Source: Hygrocybe punicea | Lineage: Eukaryota; Basidiomycota; Agaricomycetes; Agaricales; Hygrophoraceae | Assembly (NCBI GenBank): GCA_963556145.1 | Contig: OY744463.1 | Coordinates: 1,612,001 to 1,676,000 of the forward strand | Reading direction: 5' to 3' | Length of the DNA stretch: 64,000 bases | Shown here: positions 44,969 through 55,645 of the stretch, piece after piece | Numbering within the stretch: position 1 is the stretch's first letter | Layout: every line of letters begins with the position of its first letter | Notes under the pieces: model-generated | What the model was told of the DNA's origin: nothing | What the model saw: only the letters and a program-made list of their open reading frames with translations | Database searches by the model: none | Position numbers and translations under genes: made by a program

Positions 44969-47192
44969 GATTCAGAGTGGCGGTGGTAGTGTGAGGTGGT
45001 AAAGTAAACTGAGGGGACAATATTGCCATTCCGACCTATGAATTTATAGAATCCTGAGTGGTTGAAGCAAATGCTTTGACCCTCGTGCCGCTGCCTGAGA
45101 AACGCTTTGTGCGCGCGGAGTGGCTCGATGCCAAAGCTGACATCTTTGGACAATAGACGGCAGGTGCACAGCAAATATCTCCACAACAACCTTTATGGGT
45201 CCAACTCAGCGCCGGGGCCAGCAAAAAGGGAAGAAGAAAGAGTAAAAAAGAAGAAGAAAGAAAAAAAAAAGAAAGAAAGAAAGAAAAAAACCACAAAGAA
45301 ACCAGAAAAAGTAGCACCCGGGCCGATATTTTCAAGTAAAGTCATTGTGAGATCTCGAGGGGTTGAGTATCGCAAAGACATCTGGGTTCTGGTTTGGATG
45401 AATGTCCATACACCGCCTTCGACGGTGCGAGTTAGTGTGACAGTGCATAGGGAAAAAGAATTTGAATGACATACCCGAAGCTTTTAGAAACTAGAGCGAC
45501 GTCTACCATTGTTCTTTCGTTGTCTCTTTCCCTTTGACCCTTGGAATGTTCCGTCGCGTCCTGAACAGGCAAGGATGCATCACGGCTTAGAAAATCATGT
45601 CTTGGATGCTTGGATCCACTGAGGTAAATTTGACGGTTCCAGGGTATGGTATCCTCGACACTGAGATTGGTGAAGGTATTTTTTGAAGTGCATTCTTCGT
45701 GCACTCGGACTCGGAGGCGTTTCGAATCTTGTTTGGCCGTGATTGGCTACGACGACTGAGCAAAACATGACCAAACATGTATATGGAACCGCAACTTGAA
45801 ATAAAAAACTGAGAGAAAGAACAAGACTACTACCAGTGAATTAGGGCAAACACTCCCGACTCTCTGGATTCACCGAGCAGGCCAACCGAAATACGTATTC
45901 ACGGAATGTCAGTTTCAAGTTGGTGATAAGTAGACCTGCGGACCTGCAGGAAGCTTTGATCACTTGGACTGGATGTAATTCTGGCTACTGGACTGCCGGA
46001 GTAACTCCCACACATTTGCTTCCGTTTGGTGTATGAAACGTCGGATGACCAGAAGAAAGTTTCACGGAGTGAGCGAGTGTTTTTGTGATGGGTGGCCCTG
46101 CGGTCCTGCTGCCCTCGGAAATCGGAAAGAATTTGCTTTACGGTCTGTTGATCGATGCAAAACGGATCAGAGAGCACGTGAATGCCCCACACATCCGTTG
46201 GTGAGTACGCGAGCGGGGTGCCGCCCCACCCAAACCCCCTGTGTTGTGTTGTTTCGAAGTTGTTTCGATTCTTCTAGTAACATACATTGACCGGATACTG
46301 TGGTAACCGAGAGTCTGATGGTGGCACGAGAGAGATGGTGGCACCAGGGAGTTCTCCAGGAGGTTATTGGTAGCGAGTCTACTAGAGACAGGTATCTAGG
46401 AGAACACGGGGGAGAGATATCGACGATAACACGTGTGGGTGAAAATAAACATTAGAGTTTTGGACTGCCGACAAATCGGAAGCTGATGGAATGGCGACGG
46501 AGAAAAGCCAGATGAATTTCCGAATTTACTCCGGCTCCTGGGCTAAGCTTAAGGTCGAGGAATTGCTGCGTGCTGCGTGCTGTGTTGCACGAGGCCAGTT
46601 AATATTAATGGGTTGTATTGCAGTGCTGCCGAATTGCTGACGAGGCTGGTTTTGGTGGAGTGAACAGTAATCTAGACGCCAAAGCGGGAGTCATGAAGAG
46701 GCATAAGAGGCATAAGAGGGTCGAAACGTTGGTGCGACAGATACCAAAACGAGAAATTGGTACCGAGAGTGATTTGTCCAGTCAGATGAAACTCACTGGC
46801 AGGTGGACTCTGTTGCCCCAGCCGGGCAAAGCGAGCGGAACAGTTGTCCAGTGTCGCCCCCGTTTTTCCGTGATTTTCAAGTTCAAAGCGAATATTTGCG
46901 GTGAGTGGTTGTGGCTGTGTCCGGGCAGACGCTGTGTTTTTATTGGCTGATAACAACGCAACGCAACGCTGTCGTCCCCTCTTTCCTCCCCTTCTTCGTC
47001 CCCTCTTCATCGCTTTCACCAGTCCCAGTCCGACTTCACCGCCGTCGACACCGTCGCTCGCTGCTCACTACTCACCGGTACTCACCACCCACCCCCTTAA
47101 AGGATCCGTGTTGGTATGTAATTATCTCTCATCTTTTTTTTTTTCTCCCTAATTCCTCTCCAGCAGTACCTTCTCTTGGCCCCCCGCGCCAC
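44969..47192. other. Long spacer of 2.2 kb, no gene supported
   Basis: Upstream of both flanking genes, so it is a large divergent regulatory region. It contains a polypurine tract (45230-45300), small direct repeats (GCGTGCTGCGTGCTG near 46566; AAGAGGCATAAGAGGCATAAG near 46697) and a T11 run near 47139. Open frames such as 45107-45469 are low-complexity Lys runs and not credible genes. A C/T-rich region before 47193 is typical of fungal promoters. Confidence 0.5.
45230..45300. repeat. Polypurine (GAAA)n-type low-complexity tract
   Basis: About 70 nt almost entirely of A and G on the plus strand, with GAAA and GAAGAAA units. Such tracts occur in fungal promoters and can form triplex or nucleosome-free DNA. 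Confidence 0.8.
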
Positions 47193-49364
47193 ATGCAGCG
47201 TCGCGGGCGATCCAGGTTGGTTTCACAAGCAGCTGTAGCAAGACAAGCTTCAGAAGAAAGACGCCGAACACTACGGCTCCATCATCAACTCACACCCACA
47301 CCCTCCCCAGCACCCACCTCATCCCCCGACAACTCTCATCCCTCTTTCGACTCGACTTCCCCTGAATACCACGACTCCCAACCCACCCCACCAACTTCCC
47401 TTGAGGACCAGGTCCACATCGCCTACGCTCTCGACAACATTCACCTCGCAAAAATCCTTCTCCTCAAACTCAAAGGAATCAACGTCACGTCAGACGACGA
47501 CCCCCGCATCGCCGCAGTGCAGGACGAGGACTTTGACGTCTGCTTCGTCCCAGCTGGGAGACTCACCCTCGACGAAGCCGACCAGAAGGCTGTACTCGAG
47601 GCACAGCGTCGCGAGCGCGAACGCTGGCAGGAACAACTCAGGGCAGAGCGATTACGCGCCTGCGAACGCATATGGGACGAGGAGAAGCGCCGACTACGCC
47701 AGGAGAGGTTGTTGGTCATCAAGGCACGCGAGCAGGCTGCCGCATTCGAGAATGAGAGAAAACGTCGGGAAACACAGAGGGTGGCTGAGCTCGACCGTGT
47801 GCGGTATCATCAGCGTTTGATGGCGGCGGCGTGCCAGCGTCCGCGAGGTGTTCTCTCTTATGACTCCCTCTCTTATACCCGCATGTCCGATACATACCCT
47901 GACACGTCCAACAAACAGGACGACCCGTTCCAGTACGAGTTCATGACCCCTACAGCCAGCACGACAAGACGCCCCTCCAAAGTGAAGCAACCTCTCCCAT
48001 TCCCTCTAAACGACTCCGTTCCATTCAAGGACGTCCTCGCCAGCATGCACGGTCCCCTCTTTCCTCCTGAAGTAGCACGCCCAGCACCATCCGCCCTCCG
48101 ACGCCGCCAAGACGACCCAGCCCACTCCGAGCTCTTCGAGAGCCTGTTCAAGGTCGTCGAATGGGAAGAGGGCGAGCGCAAGCGAGCAAAGGGTAAAGCC
48201 CTTATACTCGAACGCACACCTAGTTATAGGTCGTCTCGCCGCGACGGGGCGAGGAGATGTGCCGCATGTTCCGCTTCGGCAACGTCCGCCACTGCCACCA
48301 CTGCTACAGGTCCACGAAGCGCGCCATCCCGATCTGGCTCGTGGCTGAGTTTCAGCAGCAGCAGCAACAGCAACAGCAGCTATGGGTCGACCTCCACGGC
48401 TCCGACGACCCCATCCACGTCACCCATATCATCGTGGTTGAAGAAGACGCCTCCGCTGTCACAGCCTCCTTTATCAAAGTCCTCCTTCCACACCCTGTCC
48501 GAATATAATAAGCCTACTCCGCTCCGTCATTCTTGCCATTCTCGGCTTACTGTGGTTGCTGCCAGTCCACTGGATCTGCCCGTTCCTGAGCGAACACCGA
48601 AGGAAAATCCATCACGTGCGCGGGTGCTTCACAATGTGCTTGACCTCTGTGAGAACGATATCGAATCCAAGAGGAGTAGTCCGCTGGTAGTCAGCGTCGC
48701 TGAGCGCATGTCCTGTTTCCTGCGACTCCAGTCAGCATCCATCAGCGCCACCCTCTTTTCCGTTACGGTCTCCGATGTTCATCGCGAGCAGAGGCAGGAG
48801 CATCCACCAACGTCGCAGGCGGAAAGACGAATCACCGCCAGAGAAGTGGACGCACGCAAGGCACCAGCATTAACAGGTGGCTGCCGCACCAAGCTCAAAT
48901 TGAAACCGCCTGGCTACCGCGTTCGCGCAGCTGACGCATCCATGTTCATCACCCACCCATCATCGGATGACGCCTCTTCCTCCTCCTTTCCCTTTATCCC
49001 CCTCCTTGCATCGCATGACCATACCCACGACCACGTGTCCTCCTCCTCGTCTCCACCCCGCACGGCTCTCCCCCGTCCTGCACTTGTCTTCCCTCCCCCT
49101 ACCCCACTGACCCGCTCGCCGCTCCGCCCACGGGAGCCCCCTCCCGAAGGCGAAGTGCTCATACGTATGCGCCCCGTCGCGAACCCCGCCCTACTCCGAC
49201 TCAAAGCATTGCAGAACGTGCTGTGGGAGCGCGGTGTTGGGTGGGAGGGCCGTGGGCGTGAGGGTGGTCTTGGCGCCGGGCGGGAGCGACTTTGCCGTAT
49301 TGGATTTGATGGGCTGGGGCGGAGTGCGTTGGCGTGTGAGGTACGACAGCAGTGGGTGATGTGA
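47193..49364 (+). CDS. Hypothetical Agaricomycete protein with charged coiled coil and long Ser/Thr/Pro-rich tail
   Basis: A single exon of 723 codons from MQRRGRSRLVSQAAVARQ; the frame is open further upstream, but the region before this Met is C/T-rich promoter-like DNA. The conserved-looking core is LEDQVHIAYALDNIHLAKI, LLLKLKGINVTSDDDPRI, AAVQDEDFDVCFVPAGRL and then a charged coiled coil from LDEADQKAVLEAQRRERERW to about RVRYHQRLMAA. DSVPFKDVLASMHGPLFP and a C-terminal block (VLIRMRPVANPALLRLKALQ) are further islands, separated by Ser/Thr-rich disorder. A CAG run at 48354-48372 encodes part of a Ser-rich stretch. No function recognised. Confidence 0.7.
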   Translation: MQRRGRSRLVSQAAVARQASEERRRTLRLHHQLTPTPSPAPTSSPDNSHPSFDSTSPEYHDSQPTPPTSLEDQVHIAYALDNIHLAKILLLKLKGINVTSDDDPRIAAVQDEDFDVCFVPAGRLTLDEADQKAVLEAQRRERERWQEQLRAERLRACERIWDEEKRRLRQERLLVIKAREQAAAFENERKRRETQRVAELDRVRYHQRLMAAACQRPRGVLSYDSLSYTRMSDTYPDTSNKQDDPFQYEFMTPTASTTRRPSKVKQPLPFPLNDSVPFKDVLASMHGPLFPPEVARPAPSALRRRQDDPAHSELFESLFKVVEWEEGERKRAKGKALILERTPSYRSSRRDGARRCAACSASATSATATTATGPRSAPSRSGSWLSFSSSSNSNSSYGSTSTAPTTPSTSPISSWLKKTPPLSQPPLSKSSFHTLSEYNKPTPLRHSCHSRLTVVAASPLDLPVPERTPKENPSRARVLHNVLDLCENDIESKRSSPLVVSVAERMSCFLRLQSASISATLFSVTVSDVHREQRQEHPPTSQAERRITAREVDARKAPALTGGCRTKLKLKPPGYRVRAADASMFITHPSSDDASSSSFPFIPLLASHDHTHDHVSSSSSPPRTALPRPALVFPPPTPLTRSPLRPREPPPEGEVLIRMRPVANPALLRLKALQNVLWERGVGWEGRGREGGLGAGRERLCRIGFDGLGRSALACEVRQQWVM

Positions 49365-49916
49365 TATTGCGTACGTTAGCCCCACCCCGCCCCCCTAGTT
49401 TCTTATCATTATGCCGTTAACTCTAGAGCTTTTGGCGCGTTCACCTCTCCACTCTTCTTTTTTTATATATACGTTTTCTCCAGTGCTATCGTGTATCAAT
49501 TACATATGGGTTATGTAGAGATTGGACATTATTGTTTTTATTGGATATGTTTGTGTAGAGTCACTTGTAGTATTCATCATCACTTTCAAACCGTTTTTCG
49601 ACCTGGCGATACTAGAGAAATCTCCCGTATATTATACCCCAACAGATTAAACATTTGCCTCCCTGTGAGAAGTAACATAGTCCAAGTAAACAGCACCCCA
49701 TGCACAAAAATAAATTTGGCCCTCCCACCCAAAAATAAGAACAGCGCTCGTACGGGTCGTGAAATCAAAAGGACGTGAAGAAAGCGTAACAATCGTTGAA
49801 GTGTAGGCGCTGAAAAAGGTGTCCAAAGGCGAGAGAAAAGGAAACTCAAAAAAAGCAACGGCAGCCTTCCGTAAGTACAGACAGGAAACCGAAAACCGGA
49901 TATTGGGTGCTCCAGT
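49365..49916. other. Convergent 3' region
   Basis: Tail-to-tail spacer between a plus- and a minus-strand gene; it holds both terminators. No gene or repeat recognised. Confidence 0.5.
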
Positions 49917-51665
49917 TTATTTAGCCTTGGTCTTGAACAGATTCATAAAGGACATGGGTCTAAGACGTGAGGTGGCAGGTGCTGTGGCAGGGCTGCCGGA
50001 CTCATCAGGCACGGTAGGTGCTGGAGCAGTAGGTGCGGAGGGTGCTGGAGCAGTTGGAGCAGTGGGTTCGGGTGCAGTAGGCTTGGCTGGAGTAGGTGCC
50101 GAAGGGACAGGTGCAGCAGGAGTCGCTGGGCCCGTAGGTGACGATGGCCCCGCAGGCGCTGGAGGCGCTTTGACAGGAGGCGGCGGCCATGTAGTAGGTA
50201 TAAGTGCAATAGGAAGTAGCCACGTCGCAGATAAAATAACTCCATTTCCTAATGAATGAATGAAAGACAAAAAAAGAACGATTAGCAGTAAATTCAATTT
50301 CTGGATTGCCAAATAAACAGGACAGACCCCGATCAAAGCCTGCTACACTGGCCCAGCTCCACGCTATGAATATGCCAATGTAGCTTAAATACGGTGCCAA
50401 ACGTTTGAGAACGAGCACGGCGGGCTGCAGAGGCAAGGGAACAATCGATATGGGCAAATTGTCAATGATCCAGGTAAGCGCAGTGGTGATTATTGCTGCA
50501 ATCTTCGTTGCCTCGACTTCTTTCTGGCCCAGGACGAGAAGGACAGGCGGCGGCAGGTACCTTAAGTAAAGTTAGATGCCAGGAATTACGCAAGTCGGTT
50601 GCATGGGGTTAACACGCACAGCCGGTATCCCCACCACTTGGTTTCGACAGATAGGTCCGTTGTTGAAGGTACCCAGACTTGAACAAGCTTCACAGGGAGA
50701 GCAGGTTTGGCCTTGACTGGCCACAGAAAACTAAATTGCTTCGCTTTTACCTTCTCCTTCCCCTCTTGCTCACTACCTTTGAGTAAAGCAATTTGCTTGG
50801 CGGGACGAAGTTCCGATTTGGCAACCTCAATCACGGAGTCGTTGGTGGGTATAAGGGGGGCGTACAGCATGATGCTTGAGCTGTCGGATCCCTGAGGCGT
50901 GCCCTGCCCACCGCCGTCATCCGATCCTCCGTCATTCCCAGGATCTTTTTCATCTTCATGCTGCACTGGCCCCAGCGCCTCTAGCATACTCCAAATGCTT
51001 GCTGCAGCGCCTTTCGCGCTCCCATTCATGATGCTCGGCGAGCTAAGCTGTGCAATGACCTTGGGGTCTTTGATAGGAGTAGCGTTCGGTGGTGGGATGG
51101 GCTTTCCATCAGGGCCTCTCTTGACGGGCTTCGGCTTGGGTACGGGGTCATCGGGACTTAACGGTGGGAGGGTATCAATTAGGGACTGGATTAATTTTGC
51201 AAAGGTGGTGGGCTCCGGACGTTCAACTGGCGCTACAGATTGTTCTGTGAGCGGCATACTGGCTGATTCTTCCACGACAGTGGCAAGCACCTCCGGAGCA
51301 GGTGCATCAGGAGCGGGTGCATCAGGAGGAGGTGCATCTGATACGGCGACCGCACTGGCGGCGTTGTCGTCTTTGGCCTTGACAACCTCCGTTTTCTTCT
51401 CCTTCTTGTACTTGGCTAGGCTCTTGAGTCTGTCTAGAGCGCCTGGCTTCTGTTTCGGTTCCTTTTTGGCGGTCGGGGTTGTTGTAACGTCCGAGACTTG
51501 GGCCGTGGCGGACTCCTCAACCGGGGCAGGAGGCGAGTCCACATGGACGGCGACTGGGGGAGGTACATTGCTTTCTGGATCAGTCTTTCTGACGCTGAGT
51601 GACCGCCAAAGACTACTTATTACCCCTGGGGACGGGGGTGATGAGGTAGGTTCGGTGGTGGACAT
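49917..51665 (-). CDS. Pro/Ala-rich membrane protein with three predicted TM helices
   Basis: Three exons. The start is MSTTEPTSSPPSPGVISSLW (a Met 16 codons upstream at 51713 is the alternative). The N-terminal 350 residues are Pro/Ala/Lys-rich, with a basic patch (LDRLKSLAKYKKEKK) and islands such as TTFAKLIQSLIDTLPPLSP and STTDLSVETKWWGYRLYLPP. Hydrophobic helices follow: VEATKIAAIITTALTWII, APYLSYIGIFIAWSWASVAG and GVILSATWLLPIALIPTTW. The C-terminus is a Pro-Ala-Thr repeat (APSAPTAPAPTVP-like) encoded by a GGWGCAGTW-type minisatellite at about 50000-50160. Introns GTGCGT..AAG and GTCTGT..TAG join the pieces in frame. No family recognised; TM segments near a Pro-rich tail suggest an anchored scaffold. 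Confidence 0.65.
50000..50160. repeat. Minisatellite encoding a Pro/Ala/Thr repeat
   Basis: Imperfect units of GGTGCTGGAGCAGT(A/T)G on the plus strand, read on the minus strand as Pro-Thr-Ala-Pro-Ala. In frame with the gene, so length changes would alter the tail without a frameshift. Confidence 0.75.
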
Positions 51666-51776
51666 GGTAGTCCAAGGCAGAGAACTCAGGCCAGGAAACA
51701 CGTGCCGTTGCATTCAATATAGATTAGATTAGATTAGCGGTTGCCAGGGGTGAAGTGAAAAATTGAAGTGATATTA

Positions 51777-52977
51777 CAGCCGTTTGCAGCAAGCTTGACA
51801 CTCACTCAAATTTTTTGAAGTTTAGAAAAATAAAAGCAATTCAGCTATATCTCATGAAGTACTGCATGGATTGAGATGGTTATAGAGGGAAATTTGTACT
51901 ATTTCTAAAGGGCTATCTACTCCTGTAATTATATTGGGATAATGTTTAGTGTATGGTGAGTTGTGGATGAAATAGAAGGTAAAGCAGTATTTTTTGACAT
52001 CCAAAATGATATTGTCAAATTATGGCATCAAATGAGCTCCTATGAACAAGATTGTGGGGAGGAAATTGTTCAGTTTTGTAAGGGCTAGAAGCTCATATAC
52101 CGTATTTTTCTTCATCTTTGTCATTTGAGCCTATCATCATGATTCTTGTAGGGTTTCAAGCCTCATGCAGACAAACATAGTATAGATGTAATATTTGGCT
52201 CAAAGGACAAAAATAAAGAAAATCACAGTATACATACTTCTAGCCCTTAAAAAACTGAACAATTTCCTTCCTACAATCTTGTTTGTAGGAGCTCATTTGA
52301 TGCCATAATTTGACAATATCATTTTGGATGTCAAAAAATACTGGTTTACCTTCTATTTCATCCACAACTCACCATACACTAAATATTATCCCAATATAAT
52401 TACAGGAGTAGATAGCCCTTTAGAAATAGTACAAATTTCCCTCTATAACCATCTTATTGTCTATTTCAAGCAAGTTGGCGGAGCCTAAAAAAATGTCTAA
52501 AAAAGCAAATCCACCGGAAAAAACTTGCAACTTGCTGAAGACATAATGGATTGTCATCGGAGCAGTACCAAAATGTTTGCAAAAATTGATATTATGAATC
52601 TATTGTCTACCGAGGCCTTAAAAATGTGGTATACCTTCCCAAAGTGACTTTTTACCATGATTGATGGTACTGTGGCTGCCGAAATCCAAAATTTGAGATT
52701 CACTGAGAACATAACTTTCTGAACCTCGGTCAGTGACAGACAGGCACTGTCTGGTCTCGGATTGAAAAAAATGTCATTGCATTTCTATTCCGTTGAATAT
52801 TCGGCGAGATATCTCAAATATCCGTTTGCGATTTATTTCGGAGTTTTTTTAGGCTCCGCCAACTTGCTTGAAATAGACAATAATCCATGCAGTACATCAT
52901 GAGATATAGCTGAATTACTTTTATTTTTCTAAACTTCAAAAAATTTGAGTTAGTGTCAAGCTTGCTGCAAACGGCTG
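51777..52977. mobile_element. Foldback (long-inverted-repeat) MITE, non-autonomous
   Basis: The left arm (51774-52091, 318 bp) and the right arm (52237-52980) are reverse complements. After removing a 426-bp insertion from the right arm, both arms are exactly 318 bp and nearly identical. The loop is 52092-52236. The termini read TA-CAGCCGTTTGCAGCAAGC, with TA directly repeated at both ends, which points to a Tc1/mariner-type TA target. It has no coding capacity. It lies between the 5' end of the 51665 gene and the 3' end of the SIKE-like gene, 22 bp beyond the latter's stop codon. Confidence 0.9.
52457..52880. mobile_element. Nested 424-bp MITE with 37-bp terminal inverted repeats and TA duplication
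   Basis: Both ends carry the same 37-bp inverted repeat starting TTGTCTATTTCAAGCAAGTT and ending in an A-run. TA flanks it at 52455-52456 and 52881-52882. The matching position in the undisturbed left arm of the host element (around 51888) shows the empty site, CCATCTCAATCCATG when read in the opposite sense, so the insertion and its 2-bp duplication are directly demonstrated. No ORF; mobilised in trans by an unknown transposase. Confidence 0.92.
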
Positions 52978-53001
52978 TAAGAACGCCAGTACCCCTAGAA
53001 T

Positions 53002-54385
53002 TTAACGACTCAAATCAAGACTCGACCCAGCCTGCGTCTGCCATGGCCTTTCTGGCATGGGCGACGCAGGAGACTGTAATGCTTGATGACTCCACATCGA
53101 CGATGGCGCAGCGTTCGATACCCCACTGCGCCCAAGTCCCAGTCCGCCTCGCTGAGCAACAACCCCGAACATTGCAGACCTCCTACCCTGCATACGCACC
53201 CCCGGCCCTTGTAATTCCACCGGGTGCTGCAACGGCGTACCTTGCTGTTGCTGGTTCCCATTCACAAGCCCACTCCCTCCTGCTCCTGGGGAGTCGTTCC
53301 TAATCATAAATCCAGACGATGACGGCCGCACCCCCCACGAATCACTCCCGCCACTACTGCCTACCCCGAAGCTCTGCCCAGACGAACTTCTCCGTCTTGC
53401 AGCTGCACTCAATAATGTCGATTGCCGCCCGCTCTCTACCCGCACCTCGTCCAGAACTACCCCGTTGGCAGCCATGGCAGCTGGGTCGATCTCCAGCAAT
53501 CGTCGAAGGTCTTCATTCTCTTTCTCGAGCCGCGTAATCTCGCACTCCCGCTCGATGGCCCAGTCTCCGCGGCCTTCGTGGCCGATATACCCCACTGATC
53601 CCTCCTCGTCCAGCGAATCAACTAGTGCGGTCAGTTTGGCGATGTCGATGGCCGTGGAGTTGCTTGTGTTGTTGTCGTCCTGGTCTGTATCGTCGGAATC
53701 GGAGTGCTCGCCGGCCATGGAGCGTAGAAGGTGACGGAGATGCTTACTCAAACGCTGGAGGGCGACAGTAATGTTGGTGGAAGACATGAGCTCGGAAGAC
53801 ATGTCTTGAGTTTCGCGGGTCAGGAGGAGAGCCTCGTAATGTCGCGTGAGTGTTAGCTCGTGCTGCTGGGCCGCTAGCTGATAGGGGACAAGGCTTGAGA
53901 ATGGTTGGGACATGGTTGGGACATGGTGAAAAAACTCACGGCATGATTGCGGAATTTTGACATGATTGTTTCCATTGTCCCCTCGTACTCTTTTAGTAGG
54001 AGGCTCAATTGCTTATTTTCGTGGAGGAGTGTTTGGTTCTCGATGATGATCTGTGCATTCACACGTTCTAGCTCGGACTCGAACGTTTCTGTGAGGAGTG
54101 GAACTCAGTATCATCTAGCTCCCCGTCGCAAAATAGAGGAACCTTGGGATAAATCCGTATTGAACCGCCTCAGAGCAAATCCCGTGTTTGAGTGGACCGC
54201 TTGTTGCTGAAAGAAACTTTGCGTATTCAAACTGAATCTTGCCAAATGTGAAATGAAGAGGATCCAAGACATACTTTGAGGACAGTAGCTTGAGACTGGA
54301 GGGTATTGGTGATCTTTTGGTTATGTGCGAGCTGCTCGCTGAGCTCGTGCACAAGGTGCCAGACACGCAGGAGTTCGTTCTCCAT
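53002..54385 (-). CDS. SIKE/FGFR1OP2 family protein (probable STRIPAK complex subunit)
   Basis: Spliced from [19 protein letters not shown] through [38 protein letters not shown] and then the family hallmark: [20 protein letters not shown] followed by SKFRNHALAAQQHE. Animal FGFR1OP2/SIKE proteins have ENKELRTSLEEHQSALELIM followed by SKYREQ at the same place. A second coiled coil has [19 protein letters not shown], again like the animal LEQENKGLREIL helix. The C-terminus is disordered and Gly/Ser/Gln-rich. In Sordaria this family member is a STRIPAK subunit that acts with striatin in fusion and fruiting. Four exons; the exon QQAVHSN...DLSQ has flanking GT..AG introns. The stop lies 22 bp from a foldback element. 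Confidence 0.75.
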
Positions 54386-54718
54386 GGCGACTGGACGGTA
54401 GCGTTTGCTCGATGTCGGCCACGACCTCGCTGAAAGTTTTTAGTTTTGAGTGCAAGGTCAAGAGTGCATAAATATTTTGTGCACACCACCGCATCAAAAG
54501 CCACGGAACAGCTTTTCGCCTCTGACTTTGAACCCTATCGTCTCTCCTCTCTCCTGTATTATCGTAAAAAGTTCACTCGCTTTTCCTTACCCCCCCCCTC
54601 CAATTCCCTTCTCGTCGTCGCTACGAACTAAAGCCTAATCTCCTAATTCTAGCACTGAAAAGTCATCCACAACCCTCCATACACACCACTTGACACCGCA
54701 AAACAATCCTTATTTCCA
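54386..54718. other. Divergent promoter between the SIKE-like and RRM-like genes
   Basis: The two genes start back to back 333 bp apart. It contains a C-run (CCCCCCCC) near 54591 and pyrimidine-rich DNA before the plus-strand start, typical of fungal promoters. No gene seen. Confidence 0.5.
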
Positions 54719-55645
54719 ATGGCAGCTTCTATGTCTGGGCTTTCTGCCTCTGTTACCCGCATTTTATCCTTGACTGGGTTCCCAAAGGAACTCAAGACAA
54801 AAGACATCCAGTCTGCCTTTTCCGAGTGGGAGAATGTTAACGGTGGTTTCAAGATCAAGTGGAAGGACGACACAAGTCTCCTGATTGTATTTCAAGATGC
54901 TTCCGTCGGTATGTCTTTTTGTTTGTCTTGTGCAAAATTTCACCTTTTCATTACGGTGACTGGACCCTTTCAATTCCCAGCCAAACGAGCATATCTTCAG
55001 GCCATTGCTTTCCCTCCTCCCATCCTGACATCTTCTTCCACTGGGACATCAGCCACAATCAAACCGTACGACGGCCCCGACGCACAGTCAGTTATCCAAA
55101 CAGTCAACTCGCGCGGCCAGAACCACAGCAACCCCGCACGCAGTCACGGCCCACGGGCGGCCTCCATATCTGTCCTACCCAGCTCGCACGGCCGCACCGC
55201 CTCAGCAGCGCCCAACAACGGTCATGCCATTCGCAACAGCACGAGTATTAGCAACAACACGGTAACGATACCATTCCATCTGAACGACCGCGAGCCTTCC
55301 CCGACACTGCCTTCGCTGCCCACTCACCCCACGCTGAACTCGCTGATCAGTTCGTCCTTGGGAGAAGCGGTAGCGCGGGACGCCGCAGGGGCGCCTCCCG
55401 CGGACCCTGCGATCCTTGCCACGAGTTTGCATCCCGACAACTTCATTGGCGGAGGACCAAGGATTGGCGATCCTGGAAAGAGGATGTTGGGTGCGGCGCT
55501 GGGCATGAGACACCCTTCACTAGGACCGCGTGTACTGAACGGAGGGTCAGGTAGTCCAGGGACGAGTCCTGTACAGGGTGGAGGTGTGGACCAAGCTATG
55601 AGTGAGGTGAACAGGGCCATGAGCGGTCTTGCTGTTGCCGAGTGA
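54719..55645 (+). CDS. RRM-like RNA-binding protein (R3HCC1-type C-terminal RRM fold at the N-terminus)
   Basis: Two exons, about 285 residues. Residues 10-75 fit a degenerate RRM: TRILSLTGFPKELKTKDIQ, AFSEWENVNGGFKIKWKDD and TSLLIVFQDASVAKRAYLQA, with the D-T-x-x-L-x-V-F core seen in R3HCC1/R3HCC1L proteins. An intron (GTATGT..CAG) splits the Ala codon of ASVAKR. The remainder is Ser/Pro/Gly-rich, with HPTLNSLISSSLGEAVARD and FIGGGPRIGDPGKRMLGAA islands near the end. Likely an mRNA-binding or mRNA-turnover factor, by inference only. Confidence 0.65.
   Translation: MAASMSGLSASVTRILSLTGFPKELKTKDIQSAFSEWENVNGGFKIKWKDDTSLLIVFQDASVGMSFCLSCAKFHLFITVTGPFQFPAKRAYLQAIAFPPPILTSSSTGTSATIKPYDGPDAQSVIQTVNSRGQNHSNPARSHGPRAASISVLPSSHGRTASAAPNNGHAIRNSTSISNNTVTIPFHLNDREPSPTLPSLPTHPTLNSLISSSLGEAVARDAAGAPPADPAILATSLHPDNFIGGGPRIGDPGKRMLGAALGMRHPSLGPRVLNGGSGSPGTSPVQGGGVDQAMSEVNRAMSGLAVAE

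Noticed and set aside
45107..45469. Plus-strand ORF with a Lys/Glu-rich stretch
   Set aside because: It is a product of the GAAA polypurine tract; no conserved motif.
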